DNA of 64,000 nucleotides from Boswellia sacra (GCA_013180625.2 SNVD02014502.1:124001-188000), one strand, 5' to 3'; positions 10,418-24,069 are shown, numbered from the stretch's first letter. The notes: generated by a model from the sequence alone, not told the origin. Numbers and translations: made by a program.

Positions 10418-13400
10418 TTACAATGACTCTGCAAACTGGGGCGCCTCCAAGTCAAGCTCTTGCCTCATGATACAATTCATCAACCACTCGCTGCTAAAAG
10501 TCCATAGTCCTTTCTTTACAGCTGATAACGCTTCTTCCATGTCTTCTTCACATGCAATAAATATTGTTTCTGATGCTTCATTTATGTTCGCCAATCGAGA
10601 AATGACCTAAATCAATGATGACTATCAGATGTATGTTGAAGATAGCAATTAGGACATAAAAATTCTCAGATTTGCTGTTGTAAAGACACCAACGTAATAA
10701 GCTTTTTGAGCTTAAGTTATTCCAGTGCATCTTAACCATCACATGTGACTACCATAAATGTGTAACAAAGATGTATTGCTCACTCTTGAATAGGAGATCA
10801 AAAGTCAAGCATGCAGAAGGGTAGAGGGTTTAGGAGGGGGATCGCTACCACATTGTGTAGAGTACTTTCCCATTGATGAGAAAATTTATGAACATCAGGG
10901 AATGATGAGAAATAAAATTTTGAAATTTCAAGCAGACAAGGTGTTAGATATAAATATTTCACAGCAGTTAAAAACAGTGAAATTAACATTTTCTCTCTTT
11001 CAGGAAATAATAATAACAGTACTAAAAATAATAAAAATATCATAGACAAAACACTACAGTAAAGAATGTGACATCTATTTAGAGAAAACCACCAAATATT
11101 GTTTGAGCTGATTATCAAAGCACCCAAAATAGCATACTGAAGCTCGAACTTGATAAATCATAGTTTTCTGTCAAATAAATAAGCCCATTTCTTTTGTGAG
11201 GGACTGGAGGACACTTTGCCTAAAACAAAAACATGGATGTAATATTTATGGCAGCATCTCTTATTTTATATTTACAAAATTGTAAATTTTGGGCTTGGAT
11301 ACTGCCTAAAAACATTTCAGTAATTTAGAAATTAAAAAAAAAAAAAAAAAAAAGAATTATAATAGAAAATTACTTGAATTGTAATGCTCATTAAAGCTCA
11401 AGCCAAAAGAGCTTGAGAACCTAATGACAGCAAATTGGTCTAAAGCATGAGTTAAGATGAGGAGGTTTAAAATAGTCTAAATGTCAAACATGCATCCTCC
11501 TCTCTAGAGCAGCACATCTAAGACAATTTTCAGAACTTACATTTCCACCAGCAGACCTGATGATGGCAGATAGGGTTCTCGCAGGGGGTTGAACATGAGC
11601 TGCTATGCTTATGTTATATCCTCTTAGCAAACCTCCTGGTTTTGCTTTTGCACTAAGAACTGCACTCTTTAACTCTGTTCTGTACTTTAGCACATAATCT
11701 TCATCATTTAGTACATAGGGTATTTCATCTGCACAGCAAGATAGGACATTAAATAGAAGATAAAAATGCTTTGATAAGTCATAATTATTCCATCAATTAA
11801 ACCATTGCTTTTGGTAAGTAGTAAATATTCTATCAACTAACCCACAAATCTGCCTTCTCTGAAGCTTTCTTTTAACCAATTAGGTGAGACTATCCATGCT
11901 CTGCATTAGGGCCATCAGTTCAAAATTATAACCATTCTATATACGCAATAATTATGTCCACATGTACAAAAATGAATATGTGAAATGCAGAACAGTGAGC
12001 AATATACATAAACTTATAGCTAAAGGTGAAACTAGAGTAACAAATCAGTCATGTCATCGCAAAAAAAACAAAGCGTCTATGCTCTATACCTGTAAGTTCT
12101 GTGTCATGAAGAAAAATCTGTCCACTTTCTTTTAGCATTTTTAAAATGTTTTAGCATCTTCTCAAGTTCGAATGGATCACTGGCAGATTCTAGTCACTAG
12201 CCACTCTAGTGTCACCAATAGTAAATTACTCAAATTGGTAGGAGGCATATTCTGGTACACTTTTGAAAAATCCCGTAGATCAAATATTCAGTTATTGAAG
12301 TTTGTTACCATAGACTAGCATCCATATGGGAACTACACCAATGCAAAACATTGAACATGATTTGAGATCTACTTTAAAGCTGAGGCAATTTAATTATTTA
12401 AAAATAAAATCTCCCATCATTTCACCACCCTTAGACTTTAAAATGTCTTTTAACAAACCTAAAAACAGTAACATCTAAACAAAAAATCCTTGGTTAAAAT
12501 ACTTTGGAAAAATAATATATCCTAACAGGAAAGAGATAAACAAAGAACTTTCAGAGACACAGGAAACTTGATAAATATGAATTCTTCTTTGTATTTTCTA
12601 CGAAATAGTACGAACAAACAATAAAAATTAACTATATTTCTGAATTCAGAAAATTTATCAGGACAAAAAGAAATCAGATATCAAATCCAGTTAACGAAGA
12701 ATGCAGATTTCAAGATTGTATATAGGCGTCTAAGAAAAATAGAAGAAAAAGGTGTAAACACATAAAAACAGGCATTGTAGGGGATATACTTCGATCCTAT
12801 ATAGAAAAGTACAATAAATTAGAGAAATGAAAGGACAATAACATGAATTCAGGAATCATTTCATTCTGATTCGAATTAAGACTAACCCCGAACAGAGAGC
12901 AGTGCAGAAATTCTGAGTTGTTCTCACTTTTCCAGTGACAACATGTGAGCTTATACTCCCATCAGATGTAACAACACCGCCTAGGTTTTCAATAACCTAC
13001 ATTAAAATAATATAGTGCTCAGTAAATGCACATTGATAGAAAAAAATAAAGAAAGCATAATCAAATAATTGAAAAAGAAATCACACCAACACAATTTTAA
13101 TATATTGGGAGGAAGAAAAGATCCAACCAAAGGCAATACCATAAATATCGGAAATTCTGCTAAGTCTTTTCAGATTAGGATTTCAAGAAATATTTAATAT
13201 TGAAACTAGTGAATATTATGGAGTGACACAGGAAATTAATGCATATTATGAAATGACAAATGCTGAGGGTCCAAAACAATTGCTATGGGAACAAAGATTT
13301 TATGGACCGTGTACAAAGTCTGCATCAAAGACAAGTTTCAACAGTTAGCTTCAGCATTTTCTATATATTTTGAATAATGTGAAAAAATTTCCCTCCGAAG

Positions 13401-16400
13401 AAAAACCAAGGTTTTAAAAATTGACACAGTTAAACATTTTTGATAAATTGGGTTTATCTATCCTCATAACGGCCAGTGGAATATGTCGCTTAAAAATTTG
13501 AGTAAAAATTGATGATTGATATAGCTGGTAATGAATCATCATGCATAACTAAACTTCCCAATCCAACTCTCTAGTGGGACCAAAAGAATTAAGGGAATAA
13601 AGAAACCATCTAGCTCAGCGCATCATTTTCACCTAACATTATAAGGCAGTATCAATTCTGAAGCCCAACAATGCATCAACATGAGAAGTGTTTCCTGTTA
13701 AAGTCAAGGTAGAATGGAGAAGTTATACTTCTAAACCTGGTTAATTTGGTCAGAATCTCAACCACATTTTATCAATTTCAATCTCTACAACAAAAATTGC
13801 AAACTAAGCCTTGTGCCAAACAAAATACATAAAACCAGTATACCTTTGTTAAATGCATTTTCTTGGATTCATCAGCAATATTCATCAACATGATTCTAAA
13901 GCATTGTGCATCGGACTGAAGTTCTTTGCTGCAAGGAGATGCTGAAGTTGTACAAACAGGTTTATCTTCTTTAGCGGTATTTTTCACACAAGAAGTATTC
14001 AAAGAATTACTAGGATTAACTTCCACAAAAGGTTTGATTCCTGAATTCCCAAAGGTTTCATCACCTTCTGAAACTAACCCACAGTTGGAATCCAATTGAC
14101 AGTCAACAAGATGGCTTCCTTTAACTTTTTTTGATTTCAATGAAGACAATGTGGCTTCCCAAACTCTTCTTTTGGCACCTTGTGCAGAACAAGAACAATG
14201 TTTAGCATCTGCACCTGTTCCAATCTTGGCTGCAGCAACATGGTTGCTGCGTTCCACCTTCTCAAAACTAGCTGGTTCCCCACATCTACATATTGAGTCC
14301 AGACTTGGAGCAAAAGCTGTTGAAACAAACATAATAGCAGTGAATATAAAATCTATGAAGATTTGCTAGGAAGACGAACTAGGTGGCTATAATATATCAT
14401 GTGGAAATTAATAGCTAACTTTTCGTAAAAGTTGAAGTGGGTTCACTCCAGATACTGAAATGTAAATCAGATCATCATGAAGGTTTCAAGATCTGTGGTC
14501 ATTTTGATATATAAGATCACTCCTACTAAAATCCATTTTCATAGTGATTTCAAAATGAGGGAATGCATATTCTCGAAATTAATTTCTTGTTTAATTTGTT
14601 TTCCTATAGAAGTAAAATACATAACCAAAATAAATAAGTTTACTTACTGCCAAACTTGGTTGCTTCTCCTGCAAACTGATCTTTCTCTAACTTTTCAGGT
14701 TGATAAGTTCTGGAGGTGATTTGATATAATGATGTTGGAGACTTGTTACAATCTCCAGTGAATTCAGGATCCACAGATCTATTAACAATCACTAGTGGAG
14801 ACTTATCGCAAGGCTTTCTTGGAAAATAGTTCAGAGAATCTGCAGGGTTAGCTGAAGTGTCCTTGCTGAGATGGGAGACCATGAGGGTTGAACCACCAGG
14901 AAAGCACAATGCCCTACGAATGTCAGCCTTAATAGGTAATCTGCGAGCTCTACCCTTTGTGTCTACCTCTGCTATTGATACAAAACCCTGCATTTGTTTC
15001 AACATTACCAAACTCAAACAAGAAAAATCATATAACCAGATTCTTCAGCAAATATGACAGACATTTTTTATTCAAAATAAAAAACAGAACACCTAGCTCC
15101 TATAAAAAATCGTATAACCAGATTCTACAAAAAAAAAAAAAAAAAGACTTCTTTCTATGAACATAATTTCAAGTCATGAATTACCTGTTTAAGCCAAAAA
15201 CCTTCGGATTCCTTATCTCCCCAACAAAATATTGAGCGTATACCAACATTCTGAAGTCTCTTCCTCAATTGCATGTACAACAAGTGACCAAAACCCTGCA
15301 GGTATTGAAAAGAGAAAATTCCTTGAGGGAAAACTTTTCAGATTAGGAAAAAGAATTAGTTTGCACTGAACTATTAGTATCTAGAAATGTGCCTATATTA
15401 TTTAGCAATGCAGCCATGTATGGTAAGAAAGAAATGAAAGATTTCAGAATTCGTGAGAGTCCTAAGTATTAAATAATAAGATGGTGATAAGTTACAAGCT
15501 CACAAAGATTTCAATCAAAGGCGCTTCATAAAAGACTTCAATCTAGTATATGTAACTTTCTTTGTGGTATTTATTTGTCTTGCCTATTGTGCATCTGTGA
15601 TAGTGTTTTGATCTACTGTCTTCACTGTAAAACAGAACAAGCAAACGGATATCTGTTCCTAGATAAATGCATCAAATTATCATACTTAGAAACTAGGAAA
15701 TGGGTATGGTGGCGCTGCGCATTCAACAGAATTAAGTTCCTACAAGTGATAAAAGCATTAAACTAGATCACACTTTAAACCAAGGCAGGCAGCATAGAGG
15801 TATAGAATGAGAAACACAAACAAGTAGCAACCTTATGTTGATAGATTGAACTAACAGCAGCAAGTGGGACTTCAGCATACTGTGTGTCTGCAGGAACTAT
15901 TTGATAAGTAATTGCAGCTACAACCTGCATAAATAAAATCAAAGGGAAACAATTGCCAAGCAATCATGGAAAAAATGTAAACCTAAATTACATGGTAAAT
16001 GTATCCAATTTATAAACTGCAACTAATATTCTGAAAAGAAACAACTGACATGCTTAGGCAGGAGAAAATATTCACATTAATCATGAAAGGAAAAATGAGC
16101 ATGTAACTAGGGGATCATATGCAATATTATATTCTTTAGGGGACTAAACTGCGTCAGGTAAATGAAGTTTGCTACCTATGATGTCAAGTATATATAATTG
16201 TGTGCAAAGCACGGTCCATTGTCCACCCCATATCTTGTTGGTCATAAATATTATAAATCTTAAAGCAGCACGGGTGATAGACTAGAAACTGCACTGGCAT
16301 AATCCCCTTTGTACTTGTTCCCATTGTTTAGTAAGGAAAAAAAAATCCTTGTCAGATGCTAATTCTACTTCAAATGAATTTAAAGGAAGTTCTTACTCTT

Positions 16401-18007
16401 TATTTATTCAGATAAACAGGGTGCTCATCTGGAAATTGGAGTATGGGTGCTCTCCATTCACAGTTTTCTGTTACACATGATTTCATGGTTCTGGTGGACT
16501 CCAATTACTGTGTAATTCTTCCTTTCTATACGAATATTTGTGTTTCTAATCTTTAAAAAGATATTAATAAAAATACTGAGTCATAGTTACCAGAAAACAG
16601 GAGAAAGGGACATAGCAAATCACCTCTTCATGAACTTGTGCGGACTTCGATTTCAAAAGCAGTGTACAATATTTCCTGCAGGATTAACCAGAACAAGATC
16701 AAAAACTTCTTGACCTAGCAACTGAGACTGATGCCAATTAGAGTTTTATTGATAATATTTGTCATGAGGTACCGAATCTAGTGACTGCATTTACTAGTTA
16801 ACTCCTGATGGAGACAGGATAGATCACAATTATGAGTAATAACTATTTTGAAACTAGCCTAGCCATGCAACATCAGTAAGAGGGAGGCGAAAGCATTTTG
16901 TACCCGTTGAAAACACATTTTTCAAGGAACATGGATTGCTTTCCGGTATTTGCAGCATAGTTCATAGTCGGGAGCTCCCTCGTGTATATCTTCAGTACTT
17001 CCTGAAAAACAACTTTGGCTACTTAGAAGCAACAGTGGCTTCAATTATGACAAGTAAAAAAGAAAGTTCCATAAAACTCTATAGTAAACCCCACAAAGGG
17101 AGAAAAATCACTTCATGAAATCTCAAGTCTAAACCTATCACAATGGAAGTGCAGGTACATATCATACACACACAAAGTCAAATGTACCTGAAGGTAGGAT
17201 TTATCATTTCCATCAGCATCTTTAGGATTAACAAGCACAAACATACATTCCTCACCTACAAAACCCAAAAGAGTCAACAAAACAAAAAACAAAAATTATC
17301 AATTTAATTCAGAACAAAATCAATAAAATTCCCAAATATCATATGCCAGCTAAAATTACCAATACAAAAATCAAGATCAAAATGAAATTAACAAAGTTTA
17401 CCATTCTCTTCGGACTTCGATGGATAATTACAATCACTAGACTTCAAATTCATCTCCTCTTTCACTGCACGAATCATTAATAAAATAAAATAAAATAATT
17501 GTCCGTAAACAACAGAAAAAAAAAAAACAAGTACAAAAATACAAAGCATATGATTTCTTTTCCATTTTCTTAATAATTTCAATTAAAACCTCCTTACTTC
17601 GTCTATTCTAGAATAATCTAAAATCACTCATACAAAAAACACCTATTCATATAGTTGAATCAAACTCAACTCTCTAACTAAACAATGCGAGATTCTGAAA
17701 CTATGCAACTCAAGTGTCTTAAATGTCGCCAGTTACGACACAAACTAAAAGAACTACCTGAGATATTGATTTTCGCGGTTCTGGAAATGGAGATTTGGAG
17801 AGTGTTTGGATCGTCGGATTTGCAAGTGAACTTCTTAGCGTCGATCATCACCTCGCAATTTCCTGTCAATAAATTAAACAAAAAACGAGAGAGTTAGGGA
17901 TGGAAATGGTGAACTATTGGACTTGATTTTCTAGGGTTTCTGGAATCGTTACCGATTGGGATCGCTACAGGAGATTGCAACGTCGTAGAAGCCTTTTTTG
18001 GCGCCAT
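10418..18007 (-). CDS. GNAT acetyltransferase-fold plus C-terminal tandem BRCT domain protein, 14 exons
   Basis: Fourteen exons join in phase to 667 codons plus stop: 18007-17953, 17862-17758, 17464-17402, 17255-17188, 17001-16904, 16675-16624, 15924-15832, 15295-15185, 14987-14648, 14316-13844, 12996-12887, 11900-11842, 11728-11541 and 10606-10418. The start ATG gives MAPKKASTTLQS. Residues about 80-230 form a GNAT domain with the acetyl-CoA loop QHKGFG (176-181) and the following helix HLLYMQLRKRL. Residues about 230-460 are low-complexity and Cys/Ser/Lys-rich. Residues about 466-550 and 570-665 look like two BRCT repeats, with the typical Trp helices AWIVSPNWLKESF and FSSEWLMNCIM. The C-terminus is QFAESL. 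Plant homologues are usually annotated as BRCT-domain DNA repair proteins. Acetyltransferase activity is inferred from the motif only. BRCT pairs bind phosphoproteins, so a nuclear DNA-damage role is likely but unproven. Confidence 0.85.
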
Positions 18008-18049
18008 TGTGAATTAGTGAGGTTTCGAAAGGCGACTAGGAATTAAATA

Positions 18050-18057
18050 GGCGGGAA
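18050..18057 (-). promoter_or_regulatory. E2F-like site upstream of the GNAT/BRCT gene
   Basis: On the minus strand the bases read TTCCCGCC, about 43 bases upstream of the start codon. This fits the TTSSCGSS-type E2F/DP core. S-phase and DNA-repair genes of plants often carry such sites close to the start, so the site is consistent with the encoded BRCT protein. It is a short motif and could be chance. Confidence 0.4.
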
Positions 18058-19141
18058 GGAGAGTATTTTCGTAGATTTGATAAGATGTAGTGGCATTTTA
18101 GTCATTCAATAATTTCCTTTTATATATTTCCACCCAAAGGAAAATATATATTCGGAATATCTAATTTCCATGTTTATCTATTAAAAAAAATCTGAGAATA
18201 AATTCATTTTACTCTTCCACCATTATGGTTGGTAAAATTCAGGCCAGATCCAGGTTTGGCAATACTAGCCCTATCCTGATCAAAAGTTTATCCAAATTTC
18301 ATTTTTTTAAGAAAAAAAAGAGACCTAAATAGATAATATCATAAATGTATATTTCTATTAAAATTTATCCCAAATTATATTTGTATTATAATATTTTTAT
18401 TTCGAACAACGGGATATTGTTATACAATTTTTTTTTTTCATACTGCATAACATTACATTGATTTATGATTGCTACGTAAACTGTGGTATGATTAACTTAT
18501 AACTGTAAATTTTTAATACACGTCACTTTAAGATACAAATTTGTAATTATGTATAAATTATGTGATATTGATTTATAGTTGGTTCAGTATTATTATTAGT
18601 CTTTTAATACATAAATACAAACTATATATACGAGAAAAACAATTAAATTAAGTGTCGTAAATGTACTTAATTTATTTATTAATTCTCAAATGTTAATCAT
18701 GCACTTGTTGAGTATAAAGCATACATGAGGCCGCTGACTGACAAAGGAAGAATGACATCCAAACAGGAGCATAACCAGAAGATTTTATTCAATGGCCTAA
18801 ATTTTTCTTACTAATGTTTCATTTATAAGTATTTTTTTATAATGAAAAAAGTTTATATATATGCATGAAACATGTAAAGTACACAATATATCGATATTTA
18901 ATTCTTATTTACATATTAAATAAAAAAGTTAGAAGAAAAGAGAGAAGAACAATGAAAAGTTCTAATTTGATAAAAGATTTGAGTGATTACATTTTATAAC
19001 AAAATAATAAAATAATAATAAAGGTAACAAAAATCATATGAAGTAAAAATTTCTTTTAATATGGTATAAGATGTACAATGAATCTTTTTCATATAAATCT
19101 TTTGTTTTTCTAAAATTTGGGCGGGCTATAAATAAAAATGA
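18058..19141. other. Intergenic, AT-rich
   Basis: This is 5' flank of the GNAT/BRCT gene followed by AT-rich sequence. No gene, RNA gene or repeat boundary is recognised. Confidence 0.5.
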
Positions 19142-21661
19142 GTTAATATCACTTACTATCCCTACCTTTTCATAAAAAATACTTAAATGCAACTTTTAAA
19201 AATTTAACCAGCACCCACCCCATCATTTACAAAACTCATCAAATAAGTCCCAGAGTAATAAATTCTATCAATTGAGTAAACAATAGAATTTTAATTACTT
19301 ATTTACCCTTATGTTTATTTTAAAGAATGCATGCGTGTAATAAAATAAACTTTAAATAGTGAAATAACTAATATACCCTTGATAAGTATTATAATTAAAA
19401 TGACCTTTTATGTAATTACATATCCTTTTTTTTAACTAAAATAGCCATTATATAATAAATCAATAGTGGACCATTACATGATTGTACTATATCTATTGTT
19501 ATATGCATAAAAAAGTATTAAAACACATAAAATAACAAAAACATAAAAATTGAGAAAATAAAATCATAGAACACAATAATTAGTTACCATAACACGCAAA
19601 AAAAAAAAAATGAAAACCAACAAATTCAGGCATGCAATGGAATATTACTATAAAACTATCATATTATTACATGTATTTGACCATTATACTATATTTAAAA
19701 AAAAAACCAATTTCCTTAAATGTAAGTTTTATGATTTCTAATAAATAATCTATTCATCCAAATATTCTAAGATTGTACACAGGCATTCTGTGAATATGTA
19801 TCTAACACCATGTAAATTTTTATAGCATTCTAAAATTGGCAAGTACCTTAAGCCCGTTTATTTGCCCTTTTTTTTTCATTTTTTTGCATTTTCATTTCAA
19901 AATAGGTATCTCATGGAATGTGTAGTAAGTGAATGTTTAGTCATTTATGTTCAAAACAAAGAAAACACAAAACTTAAATGTAAGACATATAAAGCATAGA
20001 TTTCAAGAACGAAAATAAAAAAACAAAAGTTGTTTTCTCTCTTTTCTCAATCTACCTAATTTATTTTTTGTTAATTTTTTTCAAATATTTGTATCTTTTC
20101 ATTATAAATTATATTACTCAATATTATTATATTTTCATTATTATGTAATATTTGAAAATAAAAAATATTTTTTAAATTTTTTCAACTATCATTCATTTTC
20201 AAACAAAAACACAAAATATACATGACCAAATATATTTTCACATAATTCAAATCTCTCGTAAAATGTGTAAATATATTCACATTTTTATATCCAACTACAA
20301 GTTTTGAAACAAAAACACATTATACATAAATAACCAAATGGGCAAGTTTTCAAATATAACAATTATGTCTTGCAATATTGATGATTGGCCTCCCTTCATA
20401 TTTAAAAATTCATGACAAGTTCCTAAAATAATAAAAATTTATAGACTTACACTGTATGTAAAACAAACAATTAAATAGGCAAAGTTTCATAATTTTATGA
20501 GATATCTAGGTGCCTTAAATAAGTTTCCTAAAATTGATACCCTGCGGAAAAACAGAAATTCCAGCATTGCATAGTAAACTTTAAAAATTCATAAAAAAAT
20601 TAAATACTTAACATTTTTCGCTAAAATCATTTAAAAAAAAATATTAAGATGTCTTTTTTAACACACACATACATACAGAGATATATGCAAACTTCAGAAT
20701 CAAAATCAAAGTAAGATAACTGTAAACATTTTTGAATCCCATATTGTTCAATGCAAAAGCCTTGGGTTGATCAATTAAGTTTATTTATGTTATTGACTGG
20801 AAAAGTAACAAGTATAGACTGCCCACCTATTTAGGGGTGTTCAAAATTACCCGACCCGATCAGGTTTTGTCGGGTTGATCGGGTTACGGGCGGGTTAATG
20901 TAATAAAAAATCCGAATCGGGTTATAAACTTCGGGTTTTTTGCAATCGGGTTTAATTCATGTAACCCGACACTCGACATGTCGAGTGGCTAGTGTCGAGT
21001 GTCGGATGATACATCCGACACTCAATGTCTTCGAAAATAGTCTGATATCGAGTGTCGGTTGTGAATCCGACATGACTCGACATATAAGTGTTGAGTGTCG
21101 AGTGGCTAGTGTCGAGTGTCGGATGCATCATCCGACATTCGATGTCTTCGAAAATAGTCTGATATCGAGTGTCAGTTGTGAATCCGACACAACTCGACAT
21201 GTAAGTGTTGAGTGTCGAGTGTCGAGTGGCTAGTGTCGAGTGTCGGATCGAGTGTCAGATGCATCATCCGACACTCGATGTCTTCGAAAATAGTATGATA
21301 TCGAGTGTCGGTTGTGAATCCGACACGACTCGACATGTAAGTATCGAGTGTCAAGTGACCCAACCAACCCGACCATTCGGGTTATATATCGGGTTACATG
21401 CTTCAGAAATCCGATTACGGGTTTAAAATGTCTAACCCGATCATGTATCGGGTTTTGTCGGGTTGGACAAAACCCAAACCGACCTGACCCGTGTGCACCC
21501 CTACACTTATTGATCCAATTTTCTAATGGTGTTAACAATTAAGGGCTTATTTAACTAACTTTGTGAAATATTGGGGAGTTGCTAATGAAATTTTCAAAAG
21601 TTGCATTTAAATGATTTTTTTTTTTTTTTGTGAAAGGATAGGAGAAATAACTGATATTACC
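19142..21661. mobile_element. Degenerate long-terminal-inverted-repeat element hosting a nested hAT
   Basis: The sequence at about 19142-19255 (AATATCACTTACTATCCC..., AAATGCAACTTTTAAAAATTT, ...CAAATAAGTCCC) is matched in inverse orientation at about 21541-21661. The two arms are roughly 110 bp with clear but imperfect similarity. I found no convincing target duplication and no transposase, so the superfamily is uncertain; long inverted repeats suggest a Mutator-like or foldback element. The interior is AT-rich and contains the hAT insertion at 20832-21503. Confidence 0.5.
20832..21503. mobile_element. hAT-type element, GTGTCGAG family, copy 1 (three internal units)
   Basis: The ends TAGGGGTGTTCA and GTGCACCCCTA are inverted. 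Flanking 8-mers CACCTATT (20824-20831) and CACTTATT (21504-21511) differ at one base, fitting an aged hAT target duplication. The subterminal regions carry GGGTT/ACCCGAC motifs. The middle has three tandem units anchored by TCTTCGAAAATAGT at 21028, 21145 and 21281 (spacing 117 and 136 bp), each filled with GTGTCGAGTGTCGG and inverted CCGACACTCGA. Apparent ORFs on both strands are repeat artefacts. Confidence 0.85.
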
Positions 21662-22554
21662 TTAATAGAAAATTTAGTTTTGAAGCAAGTTATAAGTGTT
21701 ATATGATCTAAACTATCAATATGAAATTGAAATTTTACCAAAAAGTCGGCGGGGCTGCCAACTCTTAGTTACGCCCCTGCATCCAACCCTACGTGACACA
21801 ACAACCCAACTGCAGGAATGGAGCTCTACCGATCGATGAGCAATAATATCGTCCGGAACAAGTGGAGCTTGTAAGAAAGAAGTCATATGATTTCTATTAT
21901 TTTCCTTAAAAAGCATCGGGTGATGATAAATTAAACCACTCAATACTCAAAACAACAAGAGACAAAAGGAAGAATAGTGTTGTTAACAACGATTTAAGGG
22001 TAGTTTAGGGATATAAGTAATAAAGGCCGCCACGTTGGCAAATTTCATGTAAAGTGTGAGAATTTGTGATTGCAATCTCCCCCGCCAAATTAAGCGGATC
22101 AGGTATGAAAGTAGAGCCATTAATCCTTGTAACAAGAGCAAGCAATAAGAAATGAAATTAGAATTCTACCTGTAAGTTCTCTGGCAATTTTTCTCTTCAC
22201 TTGCACTTATTTTCCTTTGCAACCAAACACTCCTAATTCACAAAATCGTATAAAAGGCTCATTACTGACCCTAACATTCACTATATATATTTCTATACAT
22301 ATTGTCATTTATGAAAAACATTGCACCACATGGCCTCTCCAACAACCCATAATTGTAACGCAAAATTTGTGTATACATACTATGAGAATTTGTATTATAA
22401 TTCATAAATGTGTCAGTAGTACAATATAAATACACTTTGTAAATAGAATTACTAATAAAACTTGCAACAAGTAGAGATTTTGCTTGACGGTTGATGCTTT
22501 GAATTGTATAGATCCATAGATAGCTAGATAATCTCAAAGAACAGAATATTCAGA
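21662..22554. other. Intergenic, 3' flank of F-box gene 1
   Basis: A GC-richer patch at about 22016-22095 is noted but has no adjacent gene start. The last 200-300 bases are probably 3' UTR of the minus-strand F-box gene. No other gene is seen. Confidence 0.5.
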
Positions 22555-23352
22555 TTACTTATCATAACATGGTAGAAGAAAATGTTGCAAGTACCTCAAT
22601 CCATCTTCTACTCCAAGATACCTCCAAGTAACAATACTCAACATTCCAACACTAACTTTGTCAACCCTAAGTTTCCCACCATTTTCTCTTCCACTACAAA
22701 ACCCTAGCTTCAAATCCGCCACAACCCCACTTGCAACATCACTAGAGCAACACCCCGGCGATGGCAGCTCCTCCGAGAACCACCCTTCGGCTCCGGGAAT
22801 GAAACTCAGCTTCCCTTCACAATCCATCATGGTGAAAGCTCCTTGCCACCCTCTCATCACCACATTCCAAGTGATTTTCACCTCCTTTGGCGGCTCAACC
22901 ACTCCAAAACCTTCACAATCATCAACCCTAACGTCAAACCTGAACAGACCGTTAGGGTCAAGACAGAGCTGATTGGCAGGTTTTGCCATGGTGAAGAAGG
23001 GGACATCGTTGGCGTCCGCGCGCAAGTCAATGGCGAAAATGAGGTTGTCAAGGGAAATACGGGGCTTGGAAGGCGGTTTCACGCGACGTTTGGTGGCGGA
23101 GTAGCCAACGGAAAAGAGGCGGCGATAAGAGACTGATGGGTGAGCGAGTTTGAGGTTGCAGAGACTAGGGTAATGAGTTGCGCAAATGGGTTGCCAAAGA
23201 TGGTCAGATGACATTGACGAGCGCCATGAGCTGCACACACAGGAGGCTATTGCTAGGGTTTGGGGATCAAGATGATGAGCAAGAAGGTTAAGGACCTCCC
23301 ATGGTGGCTGATTGCTGCTTGTGCTTTGGCTCTGGTTTTCCTGGTTCCGCAT
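22555..23352 (-). CDS. F-box protein, tandem copy 1
   Basis: An intronless frame of 265 aa starts MRNQENQSQSTSSNQ. The F-box (about residues 17-60) shows PPWEVLNLLAHHLDPQTLA, CVCSSWR and DHLWQPIC, the SKP1-binding pattern. The rest is a plant-specific C-terminal region (WQGAFTMMDCEGKLSFIPG, GCCSSDVASGVVADLKLGFC, VGMLSIVTWRYLG) instead of Kelch or LRR repeats. It would act as substrate receptor of an SCF ubiquitin ligase; the substrate is unknown. It resembles the small intronless F-box class of At5g39250 type, from memory. The downstream tandem copy shares most of the protein. Confidence 0.88.
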   Translation of the reverse strand: MRNQENQSQSTSSNQPPWEVLNLLAHHLDPQTLAIASCVCSSWRSSMSSDHLWQPICATHYPSLCNLKLAHPSVSYRRLFSVGYSATKRRVKPPSKPRISLDNLIFAIDLRADANDVPFFTMAKPANQLCLDPNGLFRFDVRVDDCEGFGVVEPPKEVKITWNVVMRGWQGAFTMMDCEGKLSFIPGAEGWFSEELPSPGCCSSDVASGVVADLKLGFCSGRENGGKLRVDKVSVGMLSIVTWRYLGVEDGLRYLQHFLLPCYDK

Positions 23353-24069
23353 AACGTGTTCAAAGTTTTTACTTTGAATAACAAATCAATAATCTCCGAT
23401 ATTATAATCAATTGCATTTACTAATAATATTTTCAAATCAAACTAGTTAGTAACTAATTAACAAAGAGGAAATGCTATTAATTGCCATTGTTATGCTACC
23501 AAACTTATTGTTAAGTGAATTGCAACCTCGATCTGGATAATTTGTTAGCAACAGCTAGACAGTTGACGGCCGTAAGTTGAAGTAATTTTCAATTATTAGA
23601 CAACTCAACCACATTCTATGCTACACAAAACCAACGATGGACAGTTCAACAAATGAATAACCAATTTCACGTATCTGAAAGTAGCCGATTTCAATATATT
23701 TATCTTTTAATTTACATATAATTAGTTTTGATATATTGACTATCAGATTACTTTAGAAAAAGGGACAAAAATTAATTCTTAATTGACATTATGGACTATA
23801 ATATATAAAAACAAACTCAACACTTATTATTAGACAATAAAAATATTTCATTTATATATTTATATTTAAATTCATTTAATTCAAGATTAAAAGATAAATG
23901 TTTCCTAAATCTGTAAACTTTTAATATTTTGCATGCAAATTAGAGCAGAGCATGTATTACCTCTATGACTAATTGTAGGTGAACCATAATTAAAGAACAA
24001 TATAATTTGAGATATGAACCACAAAATTATTATTTTGTCAAAAATCAAAAGTTTTACGTACTATAAATA
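23353..24069. other. Spacer between the two F-box genes
   Basis: It holds the promoter of copy 1 and the 3' flank of copy 2. The sequence is AT-rich and no gene is seen. The two F-box reading frames are closely related but this spacer shows no obvious counterpart beyond the other gene. Confidence 0.5.

Noticed and set aside
12090..12140. Possible extra exon of the GNAT/BRCT gene (KESGQIFLHDTELT)
   Set aside because: It has splice-like borders, but the flanking exons join in phase without it and restore the BRCT pattern TALCSG-AWIVSPNW.
20940..21538. Overlapping frames on both strands (for example ECRVASVECRM repeats)
   Set aside because: They follow from the GTGTCGAG repeats of the hAT element; frames on both strands reflect the repeat, not a gene.
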